DNA of 64,000 nucleotides from Chachezhania antarctica (GTDB taxonomy: Bacteria > Pseudomonadota > Alphaproteobacteria > Rhodobacterales > Rhodobacteraceae), in assembly GCF_003646465.1 (NCBI RefSeq), contig NZ_QZEX01000002.1, forward strand, positions 679,837-743,836, read 5' to 3'. The position numbers and the translations under genes are program-made. This document shows, one piece after another, positions 26,260 to 34,842 of the stretch; the first letter of the stretch is position 1, and the number at the start of each line of letters is the position of its first letter. The notes below the pieces were generated by a model. It made no database searches. It was not told the origin of the DNA and saw nothing but the letters and a program-made list of their open reading frames with translations.

Positions 26260-26577
26260 GCATGGGAATGTCGTTTCCCCCGGTCATGGCGCGGGCGCCG
26301 CACGCGCCCAAAACCTGACCGGACAGCCGCCGTAGGGTGCGTGGTCTCCACGCACCATTACCGCCCGCAGGTAGCGGTGCGTGCAAAGCACACACCCTAC
26401 GGATTCCCCTGACCGACATGAACGCCTTGGCCACGCGCGCCCCCTGTCCGGACGGAACACGGACATGCCGGTCGCCATTCCCCTCGCAATAGGTGTAGTT
26501 TGGGCAGCGACGCGGCCAAGGTCCGCCCTTGGTCCGACCATAGACGGACCGGGGCCACCGGCAAAGGAGCATCCCGC
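26260..26577. other. Intergenic region carrying a palindromic repeat element
   Basis: These 318 bases between urtE and the enoyl-CoA hydratase contain no gene. The central part is occupied by a 69-base palindromic element (26332-26400, listed separately). The remainder must contain the hydratase promoter, which I cannot place with confidence. Confidence 0.5.
26332..26400. repeat. 69-base double-hairpin element bounded by GTAGGGTG/CACCCTAC
   Basis: The ends GTAGGGTGCGTG (26332) and CACACACCCTAC (to 26400) are inverted with one mismatch. Inside are two hairpins: GTGCGTGG-TCT-CCACGCAC (perfect, 8 pairs) and GGTGCGTGC-AAA-GCACACACC (one mismatch). Palindromes beginning GTAGGGTGCGT are known to me as dispersed intergenic repeats in many proteobacteria. 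Only one copy occurs in this window. Confidence 0.6.
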
Positions 26578-27384
26578 ATGACCACCCAGACCTCACCCGC
26601 CACGGACGTCGTCACCGAACTGGACAGCGCCGTGCTGACCATCGCGCTCGACGGTCCCAAGACACGCAACTCGATCAGCGCGCCCGTCTACAAGGAACTG
26701 CAATCGGCCATCATCATGGCCGGTGAAAACCCGGAGATCCGCGCCATCGTGCTGACGGGCCGGCACGGGTTCTTCAGCTCCGGCGGCAACATCAACGCTT
26801 TGAAGGCCAGCGCGCAAAGCACCATGGCCGAGGTCACGGGCAACACCGACGCCCTGAACGCGATGATCATTGCGATCCGTTCCTGCCCCACGCCGGTCAT
26901 CGCCGCCGTCGAAGGCGGCGCGGCGGGCGCCGGCATGTCGCTGGCGCTGGCCTGCGACATGATCGTGGCGGCCGAAGGGGCGAAATTCGTGGTGGCCTAC
27001 GTCAAGATCGGCCTCGCCCCCGATGGCGGCGTGACCCATTTCCTGTCCGCCGCCCTGCCCCGCCAGCTGGTGACCGAGATGTGCCTGACCGGCAACCCGG
27101 TCGAAGCCGAACGCCTGCACGCTCTGGGCGTGGTAAACGCCGTGACACCGGTCGGAGAGACGCTCTCCACCGCCACGACCATGGCCGCGAAACTGGCGGC
27201 AGGGCCTGCCGGCTCGATGGCGATCATCAAGTCGGAAATCGCTGCCGCACCGACCAACGATCTGGCGACGCACCTCGCGTTGGAGGCCAGCGGCATCAAC
27301 CGTGCCCGCTTCGGGGCCGAAGCCGCCGAAGGATTGAGCGCGTTCCTTGAGAAACGGAAACCGGACTTCACCGGCAAGGGCTGA
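26578..27384 (+). CDS. Enoyl-CoA hydratase/isomerase family protein (oxepin-CoA-hydrolase-like)
   Basis: This 268-residue crotonase-fold enzyme has the oxyanion-hole motifs FFSSGGNINAL and EGGAAGAGMSLALACD. The stretch VVAYVKIGLAPDGGVTHFLSAALPRQ resembles crotonases annotated as alternative-type oxepin-CoA hydrolases of phenylacetate degradation, but that subtype name is tentative. It stands alone, with GGAGC upstream of ATG 26578. The liv-type transporter and two thioesterases earlier in the window could belong to a related CoA-ester pathway, though distance and other operons separate them. Confidence 0.82.
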   Translation: MTTQTSPATDVVTELDSAVLTIALDGPKTRNSISAPVYKELQSAIIMAGENPEIRAIVLTGRHGFFSSGGNINALKASAQSTMAEVTGNTDALNAMIIAIRSCPTPVIAAVEGGAAGAGMSLALACDMIVAAEGAKFVVAYVKIGLAPDGGVTHFLSAALPRQLVTEMCLTGNPVEAERLHALGVVNAVTPVGETLSTATTMAAKLAAGPAGSMAIIKSEIAAAPTNDLATHLALEASGINRARFGAEAAEGLSAFLEKRKPDFTGKG

Positions 27385-27413
27385 TCCGGCCCGCCGGGTC
27401 GGGCCGTGGGTCA

Positions 27414-29066
27414 TTACTGCGAGGCGAAGGCGCGGCTCTGGTCCATGCTGGCCAGATGCTCGAACAACTGCGCTACCGCCTCGGCCCCTGGATCGACATG
27501 GCCGTGCAGCTGCTGCGCGCTGAGATAGGCCGAGCGGCCTGCTCGGGCCGAGTCCATTTCTGCCGTCCGGTCCGCGCCATCCCGCGCGGCGGTCGCCGCC
27601 TCGGCCCAGCCACGATCCAGCACCGACAGGGCGGGTTGAAGCGCGTCGACCATCGTACGGTCGCCCAGCTCGGCGCCGCCGATCTCCTGCATCCGCGCCA
27701 GCCCGGCTTTCAGCGCGTCGACCATCGTCTGCCCGCTCGATGCCGCGTCCCCTGCCGCCGCGAAGAAGATCGCCAGCAGCACGCCCGAGGACCCGCCCAT
27801 CGTCTGGCTCAGCTCCAGCCCGATGGCGCGGTAAAGCTGCGTGTGATCGGCCAGGGGCAGCCTGTCCATCGCGGCGATCAGAGCACGCGCGGCAGTGGCC
27901 AGCGTCGTGCCGGTGTCGCCATCGCCCGCGCGTGCGTCGAGCTGGTTCAGGTGGTCCTCCAGCCCGATCAGCACCTCGCAGCATTGCGTGATGAAGGCCG
28001 CCGTTGCGGGATGTTTCGACGGGATCGGCTGAATCGGCCGCAACCCGTCGGGCAGGTCCTGCACGGTCACGGCGCTCAACCGGTTCATGCCAGGCCACGC
28101 GGCCAGGGGCGTCGCGGCCTGCAGCGCCATAAGGTCGTCGGCGGTGGCCGGGAAAACCGACATGGAGAACCCGCGCATCTCGAGCGAGGTCATCATCGCT
28201 GCCGGTCCCACCAGGAATTCGACCTGATCGGCAATCGCGGACTGGCGGACTTCATGCGCCAGTACCTGCATTTCCAGCACCGATGCGCCGCCGAGATTGT
28301 TCAAAAGGCCGACATAGCGTTTTCCCGGCTCCATCTCGGCGGCCAGACGGCCTGCGACCATCTCCATCGCGGAATGGGCGTCCGTGTAATCGACCTGCTC
28401 GATCCCGGCCTCGCCATGGATACCAAGGCCCAGTTCTGCCTTGCCTTCGGGGATGCGGCCTTCTTTCGCCGTGCCGGGCACGGTGCAGGTATCGAGCGAC
28501 ATGCCGATGGACTTGGTGCCCGCAACGATCCGCTCGGCCGCCGTGGTGACGGCGTCCAGATCGGCGCCGTTTTCAGCGAGCGCGCCGGCGATCTTGTGAA
28601 CGAACAACGTCCCCGCCACGCCGCGCGCCTGCGGCAGGTCGGGCAAGGCGATGTCATCGCCCACGATGACCATCGACACCTTGATCCCGAAGGCCCGCGC
28701 ACGTTCCGCGGCCAGCCCGAAGTTCAGCCGGTCGCCAGTATAGTTTTTCACGATCAACAGACAGCCCGCCGGGCCGGTGACGGCCAGGATCCCCGCCAGC
28801 ACCGCATCGACGGACGGAGACGCGAAGACGTCCCCGCACACGGCCGCCGTCAGCATTCCCGGACCAACGAACCCGGCATGCGACGGCTCGTGCCCCGATC
28901 CGCCGCCCGAGACCAGCGCAACCTTGGACTTGTCCCAGTCGGCACGAACGACGACCCGAATGTGGGGGTAGCCATCCAAGCGGGCGAGTTTTCCGCCCGA
29001 GGCCGCGACAAGCCCGTCGACGGCCTCTGACACGATGTCTTCCCTGCGATTGACGAATTGAGACAT
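27414..29066 (-). CDS. Dihydroxyacetone kinase-type protein, DhaK-DhaL fusion
   Basis: This 550-residue ATP-dependent kinase joins both halves of the Dak system. The N-terminal DhaK part (about 1-330) has SGGGSGHEPSHAGFVG with the histidine that binds the ketose covalently. The C-terminal DhaL part (about 355-550) has the Mg-ATP motif DARAGDGDTGTTL and MGGSSGVLLAIF. It is an ATP-dependent rather than PTS type because DhaK and DhaL are fused and no DhaM is present. Relatives phosphorylate dihydroxyacetone or the tetrose erythrulose. Its place at the end of an importer operon implies it acts on the imported compound or its oxidation product. Confidence 0.9.
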   Translation of the reverse strand: MSQFVNRREDIVSEAVDGLVAASGGKLARLDGYPHIRVVVRADWDKSKVALVSGGGSGHEPSHAGFVGPGMLTAAVCGDVFASPSVDAVLAGILAVTGPAGCLLIVKNYTGDRLNFGLAAERARAFGIKVSMVIVGDDIALPDLPQARGVAGTLFVHKIAGALAENGADLDAVTTAAERIVAGTKSIGMSLDTCTVPGTAKEGRIPEGKAELGLGIHGEAGIEQVDYTDAHSAMEMVAGRLAAEMEPGKRYVGLLNNLGGASVLEMQVLAHEVRQSAIADQVEFLVGPAAMMTSLEMRGFSMSVFPATADDLMALQAATPLAAWPGMNRLSAVTVQDLPDGLRPIQPIPSKHPATAAFITQCCEVLIGLEDHLNQLDARAGDGDTGTTLATAARALIAAMDRLPLADHTQLYRAIGLELSQTMGGSSGVLLAIFFAAAGDAASSGQTMVDALKAGLARMQEIGGAELGDRTMVDALQPALSVLDRGWAEAATAARDGADRTAEMDSARAGRSAYLSAQQLHGHVDPGAEAVAQLFEHLASMDQSRAFASQ

Positions 29067-29077
29067 GGTCTCCTCCT

Positions 29078-30073
29078 TCAATGGGTCCGCGCGCCGGTGG
29101 CGTCGAAGTAGAACGGGTTTTCGGGGCGGATCTTCAGCACGTCGCCATGGGACAGGTCGGTGTGAGGATCGGTGACGGTGATGATGTCGTGATCGCGGTA
29201 GGACAGATGCAGCCGCGTCTGGTCGCCCAGGCGTTCGATGCGGGTGACAATGCTCTCCTCGCCCTCGCCCTGCCGGATCTGTTCCGGGCGCAGGCCGATG
29301 TGCTTCGCGTCCCAAGGCGCGCCTGCGAACAGGTCCGCCGGCAGGATGTTGATCCGCGGCTGGCCAAGGCGGCTGGCGGCATAGACGCTGACCGGATCTT
29401 CGTAGATCTGGCGCGGGGTGCCGAACTGCACCAGCCGCCCGTGATCCAGAACGCCGACATGGGTGGCCATCGTCATCGCCTCGATCTGGTCATGCGTGAC
29501 ATACAGGAATGTGGCCCCACGGTTGGACTGGATCGATTTCAGTTCGACCCGAAGATCCGACCGCAGCTTGGCATCCAGAGACGACAGCGGTTCATCCATC
29601 AGGAAGGCCGCAGGTTCGCGCACCAAGGCCCGGCCGATGGAGACTCGCTGCATCTCGCCCCCCGACAGGGCCGTGGCCTTGTTGTCGAGCTTGTGGGCGA
29701 TCTGAAGCGCATCGGCCACAAGCTGGACCTTGCGGGTGATCTCGTCCTTCGGTGTGCGCAGCAGCGGGGATTTCAGCGGGAAGGCCAGGTTCTCGCGTAC
29801 CGTCAGGTGCGGGTAAAGCGAGTATTGCTGGAACACCATCGCCACGTTCCTTTCCGCAGGTGTGCGGGCGGTGACCGGGGCGCCGCCGATCAGGATTTCG
29901 CCCGATGTCGGCTGGTCGAGGCCCGAGACCATGCGCAAGAGCGTTGTTTTCCCCGCGCCGGTGGGGCCCAGCAGAACGACGAAACTGCCATCGGGCACGG
30001 TCATGGTGACGTTGTCCAGGGCGCGGGCAGAGCCGTAATCCTTGGTGATGCCGGAAAGCGTGATCTCAGCCAT
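29078..30073 (-). CDS. CUT1-type ABC transporter ATPase (second of two)
   Basis: This 331-residue ATPase of the MalK/UgpC family has Walker A GPTGAGKTT, signature ALSGGEMQRVSIG and Walker B FLMDEPLSSLDAK. A C-terminal regulatory OB-like domain follows (about 240-331). The variant GPTGAGKTT, in place of GPSGCGKTT, suggests a specialised partner for the upstream ATPase, making a heterodimer. Its start overlaps the end of that gene by eight bases. The DhaK-DhaL gene begins 11 bases downstream. Confidence 0.9.
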   Translation of the reverse strand: MAEITLSGITKDYGSARALDNVTMTVPDGSFVVLLGPTGAGKTTLLRMVSGLDQPTSGEILIGGAPVTARTPAERNVAMVFQQYSLYPHLTVRENLAFPLKSPLLRTPKDEITRKVQLVADALQIAHKLDNKATALSGGEMQRVSIGRALVREPAAFLMDEPLSSLDAKLRSDLRVELKSIQSNRGATFLYVTHDQIEAMTMATHVGVLDHGRLVQFGTPRQIYEDPVSVYAASRLGQPRINILPADLFAGAPWDAKHIGLRPEQIRQGEGEESIVTRIERLGDQTRLHLSYRDHDIITVTDPHTDLSHGDVLKIRPENPFYFDATGARTH

Positions 30074-31163
30074 GGGCCAGCACTCCCTTGTTGCCGTCGC
30101 TCAGGATCGCGCGGCTTGTGGAGCGGTCGAAGACCGATACGGTGGACGGATTGAAACGCAGGCCCACGACCTCTCCGATCTCGACCTTTTTGTCGGACGC
30201 GATCCGCGCTTTCACGTCGCCATGGGCCGTCGACAGCGTGACGATCTGCGTCGTGCCAAGGTATTCCGTGGCAGTTACCCGGCCACGGTAGCTGCCATCA
30301 TCGTCCAGATGCACATGTTCCGGCCGGACGCCCAGCGCAAGATCGCCCTGCGCGCCGTCCAGCAGCGTGGGCACGGCGATCTTCGCATCGCCCAGCATCA
30401 CGTGATCCGTGCCGCGCCCGGCCATCCCGTGGAACTCCAGCAGGTTCATGGGCGGGGAGCCGATGAAGTTCGCCACGAACATCGTCGCGGGCCAGTCGTA
30501 GATGTCCTGCGGGACGCCGAACTGTTCGACCACACCGTGGTTCATCACCACGATCTTGTCGCCCATCTGCATGGCTTCCAGCTGGTCATGGGTCACGTAG
30601 ACGGTCGTGGCGCCCATGCGGTCGTGCAGGGCACGCAGCTCCTCGGCCATCCGCTCCCGGAACTCCGCATCCAGCGCGCCCAGCGGTTCGTCCATGAAGA
30701 ACGCCTTCGGGTCCCGCACGATGGCCCGGCCAAGGGCCACGCGCTGACGGTCGCCGCCCGACAGGCCGCCGACAGGCTTGGACAGGATATCCTCGATCCC
30801 CAGGATGCCCGCCACCTCGTCCACTTTCCGGCGCACGTCGCCGCGCGACATGCCCTGGCTGATGAGCGGGTACGAGATGTTCCGGCGCACGTTCATGTGC
30901 GGGTACAGCGCGTACATCTGGAACACGAAGGCAATGTCACGTTGCCGCGCTGGGCGGTCGGCGACGTCGTCCCCGTCAAGGTAGATGTGGCCCGATGTCG
31001 GCAGCTCCAGCCCCGCCATCATGCGCAATGTCGTCGTCTTGCCGCAGCCCGACGGTCCAAGCAGCATGAAGAACTCTCCGTCCTCGATGGTGAAGGACGA
31101 GGACTGTACGGCGGTGAAACTGCCGAAGTCCTTGCGGAGGTTCTCGATCCGGATCTGGGCCAT
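30066..31163 (-). CDS. CUT1-type ABC transporter ATPase (first of two)
   Basis: This 365-residue MalK/UgpC-type ATPase has Walker A GPSGCGKTT, signature GLSGGDRQRVALG and Walker B FFMDEPLGALDAE. The C-terminal TOBE-like region is complete. Two adjacent ATPase genes are unusual for CUT1 importers, which mostly use one homodimeric ATPase. The glycerol importer of Rhizobium (GlpS-GlpT) is the precedent. The start is three bases from the end of the small membrane protein gene. Confidence 0.92.
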   Translation of the reverse strand: MAQIRIENLRKDFGSFTAVQSSSFTIEDGEFFMLLGPSGCGKTTTLRMMAGLELPTSGHIYLDGDDVADRPARQRDIAFVFQMYALYPHMNVRRNISYPLISQGMSRGDVRRKVDEVAGILGIEDILSKPVGGLSGGDRQRVALGRAIVRDPKAFFMDEPLGALDAEFRERMAEELRALHDRMGATTVYVTHDQLEAMQMGDKIVVMNHGVVEQFGVPQDIYDWPATMFVANFIGSPPMNLLEFHGMAGRGTDHVMLGDAKIAVPTLLDGAQGDLALGVRPEHVHLDDDGSYRGRVTATEYLGTTQIVTLSTAHGDVKARIASDKKVEIGEVVGLRFNPSTVSVFDRSTSRAILSDGNKGVLAHG

Positions 31164-31166
31164 GGC

Positions 31167-31355
31167 TTACTCCGGGAAATGGCTGACGATGAGGAACATG
31201 ACCGTTCCCGTCAGCGTGACGATGAAGGAATAGGTGAAGGCGATCATCAGCACGGGCTGCATCAGCATCACCACGCCCAGGCCGATGAGGATGCTTGCCA
31301 CCATCTCCCACGGGCCGCGGCGGAGGCGTAGAAGGCCTTGGAGGAACTGGGTCAT
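31167..31355 (-). CDS. Small two-helix membrane protein of the ABC importer operon
   Basis: This 62-residue protein starts with a basic tip (LLRLRRGPWE) followed by two hydrophobic helices (about 18-38 and 41-58). It overlaps the permease gene by ATGA and sits directly before the ATPase genes, so it is certainly translated with the importer. Small membrane proteins accompany the glycerol-type two-ATPase systems; this one may be an accessory subunit. I cannot assign a family. Confidence 0.75.
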   Translation of the reverse strand: MTQFLQGLLRLRRGPWEMVASILIGLGVVMLMQPVLMIAFTYSFIVTLTGTVMFLIVSHFPE

Positions 31356-32287
31356 TTGCGGACGGCTCCGAATGTGATGCCCCGCAGCAGGTGCTTGCGC
31401 AGCAGGATCGTGAAGACCATGACGGGGACAAGGAAGATCGTGGCCCCGGCGGCGACGGCGGGCCAGTCCTGCCCGCCCACACCGATGATCGTGGGGATGA
31501 AGGGCGGCGCCGTCTGGGCGTTGCCCGATGTCAGCAGCACCGCGAAGGCGTATTCGTTCCACGAGAAGATCAGGCAGAAAATCGCGGTCGAGGCGATCCC
31601 CGTGGCCGCCTGCGGCAGCACCACCTTGTAGAAGGCCTGAAACCGCGTGTAGCCGTCGATCAGGGCCGCTTCCTCGTATTCGCGGGGGATCTCGTCGATG
31701 AACCCTTTCAGCAGCCAAACCGACAGGGACAGGTTCACCGCCGTGTAAAGCAGGATCATGCCCAGATGCGTGTCGGATAAACCCAGCGTGCGGAACATCA
31801 GGAAGATGGGGATCGCAACGGCGATGGGCGGCATCATCCGGGTGGACAGGATGAAGAACATCAGGTCGTCCTTCAGCGGCACCCTGTAGCGGGAAAACGC
31901 ATAGGCCGCGAGCGTGCCCAGGACCACCGACAGGAAGGTCGATCCGAAACCGATGATGACCGAATTCAGGAATCGCTCCCCGAAGCGCGACGGGCCGACG
32001 ATGATCATCCCCTTGCTGGCCGCGATCTCTTCCGCGAAGGTTTCTGGCGGGTTGGCGGCCAGGTCGGCCTCGGACACGCGGGTCTGCGTGGTGAAGAGGT
32101 TCACATAGCCTTCCAGCGTCGGTTCGAACAGGACGGAGGGCGGATAGGCAATCGCCTCGCTCTGGGATTTGAAGCCTGTGGTGATGATCCACAGAAGCGG
32201 CATCAGCGTGATCAGCGCGTAGAGGATCACGAGCGTCCCGGCGAACCACTTCGTGCGCGGCGATGGGTCGGTGATTGAATAGCTCAT
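31352..32287 (-). CDS. CUT1 ABC transporter permease, MalG-like
   Basis: This 311-residue inner-membrane permease has six membrane segments. The EAA coupling loop reads EYEEAALIDGYTRFQAFYKVVLP, characteristic of MalG-type subunits. A long periplasmic loop after helix 1 (about residues 40-95) is a feature of this subfamily. ATG at 32287 overlaps the stop of the MalF-like gene; upstream extensions are out-of-frame shadows. Confidence 0.93.
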   Translation of the reverse strand: MSYSITDPSPRTKWFAGTLVILYALITLMPLLWIITTGFKSQSEAIAYPPSVLFEPTLEGYVNLFTTQTRVSEADLAANPPETFAEEIAASKGMIIVGPSRFGERFLNSVIIGFGSTFLSVVLGTLAAYAFSRYRVPLKDDLMFFILSTRMMPPIAVAIPIFLMFRTLGLSDTHLGMILLYTAVNLSLSVWLLKGFIDEIPREYEEAALIDGYTRFQAFYKVVLPQAATGIASTAIFCLIFSWNEYAFAVLLTSGNAQTAPPFIPTIIGVGGQDWPAVAAGATIFLVPVMVFTILLRKHLLRGITFGAVRK

Positions 32288-33231
32288 CGTTCTTTCACCT
32301 TGTTCAGCGCCTTCACGTAGATCGAGGCCAGCCCGAAGACCGTCACGAACAGGATGATCGCGTAGGCCGAGGCATAGCCGGTGCGCCAGCGTTCGAACGC
32401 CTCGCGCTTCAGGTCGATCGAGGTGAGCGTCGTGGTGTTTCCGGGACCGCCGCCCGTCAGCTGGACGACAAGGTCGAACATCTTGAAGTTCTCGATGCCG
32501 CGGAACAGGACGGCGAGCATCAGGAAGGGCAGCACCATCGGTATGGTGATCGTCCAGAACTGCCGCCAGCCCGAGGCACGGTCGCATTCGGCGGCCTCGT
32601 AGATCGATTCAGGGATGGAGCGCAGGCCCGCAAGGCAGATCAGCATGACGAAGGGCGTCCACATCCACGTGTCGACGATGACGATGGCCCAAGGCGCCAG
32701 ATGCACGTCGCCGATCATCGAAAAGCTGGCCGGATCGGTGCCCAGGATCGTGCCCACAACAGTGTTGAAGAGCCCGATCTGCGGCTGGTACAGGAACGTC
32801 CAGAAATTGCCGACAACGGCGGGCGACAGCATCATCGGGAAGACGATGATCGTGGTCCACAGCGCATCGCCCTTGAACTTCTTGTTGATCAGGTAGGCCA
32901 GCGCGAAACCGATCAGGACCTGGATCGCCAGGGTCGAGATCAGGAAATGCGCGGTGGCCTGCATCTTCTCCCACGTGTCTTCGTCGGTCAGGATGCGTTC
33001 GTAATTGCGGGTACCCACCCAGTCCACGTCGGAGTTGGGCCGGTTCACCCGGTAGTTGGTGAAGCTCAGCCGGATCGTCCAGATCAGCGGGAAGATGTTC
33101 ACCGCCAGAAGCAGGAAGATCGTGGGCGCGATGAAAAGCCAGGCAATGGCCCGGTCCGACAGGCCTTTCACCTTGCGTGCAAGGGTCGGCGGCGTGGCCT
33201 GGGCCAGTCGATCCACGGTGCTGTCCGTCAT
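32284..33231 (-). CDS. CUT1 ABC transporter permease, MalF-like
   Basis: This 315-residue permease has a cytoplasmic N terminus, six membrane helices and the EAA loop SIYEAAECDRASGWRQFWTITIP. It forms the channel heterodimer with the MalG-like protein, with which it overlaps by four bases. The gap to the upstream binding-protein gene is about 110 bases and is rich in G/C palindromic sequence near 33290-33330. Confidence 0.93.
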   Translation of the reverse strand: MTDSTVDRLAQATPPTLARKVKGLSDRAIAWLFIAPTIFLLLAVNIFPLIWTIRLSFTNYRVNRPNSDVDWVGTRNYERILTDEDTWEKMQATAHFLISTLAIQVLIGFALAYLINKKFKGDALWTTIIVFPMMLSPAVVGNFWTFLYQPQIGLFNTVVGTILGTDPASFSMIGDVHLAPWAIVIVDTWMWTPFVMLICLAGLRSIPESIYEAAECDRASGWRQFWTITIPMVLPFLMLAVLFRGIENFKMFDLVVQLTGGGPGNTTTLTSIDLKREAFERWRTGYASAYAIILFVTVFGLASIYVKALNKVKER

Positions 33232-33340
33232 GAATTAGGGTCCGTTCGTTGAGTTCGGGCGCCGGGAAGCGGTGGTGCCGCCCCACGGCGTCCGAAAGCC
33301 GGCCCCGCGAGAGGAGGTCGGGGCCGGCCGTTGCGCGCGA

Positions 33341-34651
33341 TCAGATCTTGCCTTCGTCCTCGAAGACCTCGTTCCAGTCCTCGACGAGCTTGTCCAAGGC
33401 CTCCTGCGCGGTGCCGTCGCCCGCGATCACGTAGGCATGGACCCGGTCCTGCATGGCGATCAGCAAGTCGGCATAGGCGGGTTCGGCCCAGAAGTCCTTC
33501 ACGATGGCCATGCTGTCCAGGAAGGTCTGCGCATAGGGCTGGCTGGAGGCAAAGCCCGGATCTTCGACCACGGCGTTCAACGCAGAGTAGCCGCCGACTT
33601 CCCACCATTTCTTCTGCACTTCGGGCTGCGAGAACCACTTGATGTATTCAAGCGCCGCATCCTTGTTGTCGGAATAGTTCACGACGGAAATGCCCTGCCC
33701 GCCCAGCTGCGCGAACTGACCGCCCGGGCCTGCCGGATTCGGGAAATAGCCCGACTTGCCGCCGCCCACGTTCGGGTCGGCTTCCACGCCCGGCCAGATG
33801 AAGGCAAAGTTCATCTGCATCGCCACCTGCCCGGATTTGTACGCGTCGATGTTTTCCGACATGTACCAGTCCGACGATCCCGGCGGCGTGCAGCAATCGT
33901 AAAGCTCCTTGTAGAACTCCAGCCCTGCCGCCGCTTCGGGCGAATTGACGATGCCGTCGATCTTGTAGGGCTCGTCAGCGGTGCCGTAATCGAACCCGTA
34001 GTTATAAAGCGCGTTCGTCACGCCCATCGTGATCCCTTCCGAGCCCCGCTCGGTATAGATCGCGGCGCCGTAAACCGTGGTGCCGTCGATCTCGCGGCCC
34101 TGGAAGAATTCGGCGATGTCCTTCAGTTCCGCCAGCGTCGCGGGCGGCGCCAGATCGCGACCGTAGCTTTCCTTGAACTCGGCCTGAAGCTCGGGACGTT
34201 CGAACCAGTCCTTGCGGTAGGTCCAGCCCACCACGTCACCGAACGCGGGCATCGCCCAGTAGTTCGGCGTGCCCTTGGGCCATTCGGCATAGCCCGTCAC
34301 GGTCGCGGGGATGAAATCGTCCATCGAGATGCCGTTGGCATCGAAAAAGTCGTTCATCTTCACGTAATGCCCGGCCTCGGCGCCAAGGCCGATCCACTGG
34401 CTGTCGCCGATCATCAGGTCGCACAATTGCCCGCCCGAGTTCAGCTCGTTCAGCATGCGGTCGGCGAAGTTGGGCCAGGGCACGAATTCGAAGCTCATGT
34501 TGTGGCCGGATTCCTCTTCAAACTCGGTGCTGAGCTCGACCAGCGCGTTGGCCGGGTCCCAGGCCGCCCAGCACAGGGTCAGGTCCTCGGCCATAGCAGA
34601 TCCGGCAGTCAGGGCGCCGGCAGCCACGGACAAAATCAGTTTACGCTTCAT
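33341..34651 (-). CDS. CUT1 ABC transporter periplasmic binding protein
   Basis: This 436-residue family 1 solute-binding protein has a Sec signal (MKRKLILSVAAGALTAGSAMA) and a mature start EDLTLCWAAWDPANAL. The start at 34651 has GGGAGGAG upstream and is preferred over an extension to 34690. It is the first gene of the importer-kinase operon and lies directly downstream of the paired palindromes. The ligand is probably a polyol, ketose or small sugar, judged from the kinase at the end of the operon. Confidence 0.92.
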   Translation of the reverse strand: MKRKLILSVAAGALTAGSAMAEDLTLCWAAWDPANALVELSTEFEEESGHNMSFEFVPWPNFADRMLNELNSGGQLCDLMIGDSQWIGLGAEAGHYVKMNDFFDANGISMDDFIPATVTGYAEWPKGTPNYWAMPAFGDVVGWTYRKDWFERPELQAEFKESYGRDLAPPATLAELKDIAEFFQGREIDGTTVYGAAIYTERGSEGITMGVTNALYNYGFDYGTADEPYKIDGIVNSPEAAAGLEFYKELYDCCTPPGSSDWYMSENIDAYKSGQVAMQMNFAFIWPGVEADPNVGGGKSGYFPNPAGPGGQFAQLGGQGISVVNYSDNKDAALEYIKWFSQPEVQKKWWEVGGYSALNAVVEDPGFASSQPYAQTFLDSMAIVKDFWAEPAYADLLIAMQDRVHAYVIAGDGTAQEALDKLVEDWNEVFEDEGKI

Positions 34652-34719
34652 GACGTTTCTCCTCCCAAGGCAATGTCGTCGCCTCCTCAAGCGACTCGCG
34701 GTATTGAAAGAATGCTAAC

Positions 34720-34735
34720 TGAGGCACGTACCTCA
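34720..34735. promoter_or_regulatory. Candidate LacI-family operator 1
   Basis: TGAGGCACGTACCTCA is a 16-base palindrome with one imperfect pair and a central CG, as LacI-family proteins favour. It shares the pattern TGAGGNACGTACNTCA with a second copy 30 bases to the right. It lies about 68 bases before the binding-protein start on the minus strand. Confidence 0.75.
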
Positions 34736-34749
34736 TAGCAACAAAAGTT

Positions 34750-34765
34750 TGAGGTACGTACGTCA
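34750..34765. promoter_or_regulatory. Candidate LacI-family operator 2
   Basis: TGAGGTACGTACGTCA matches operator 1 at 14 of 16 positions. The two centres are 30 bases apart, close to three helical turns, so two dimers could bind the same DNA face. It lies between the importer operon and the divergent regulator gene, so it may control both. Confidence 0.75.
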
Positions 34766-34842
34766 TTCGCCTTGCAATTGCCCGGCAAACAAGGAGAAAA
34801 TGACCGGACATCACCCATGGAACGTGAGGTTCGAACGCCGGG

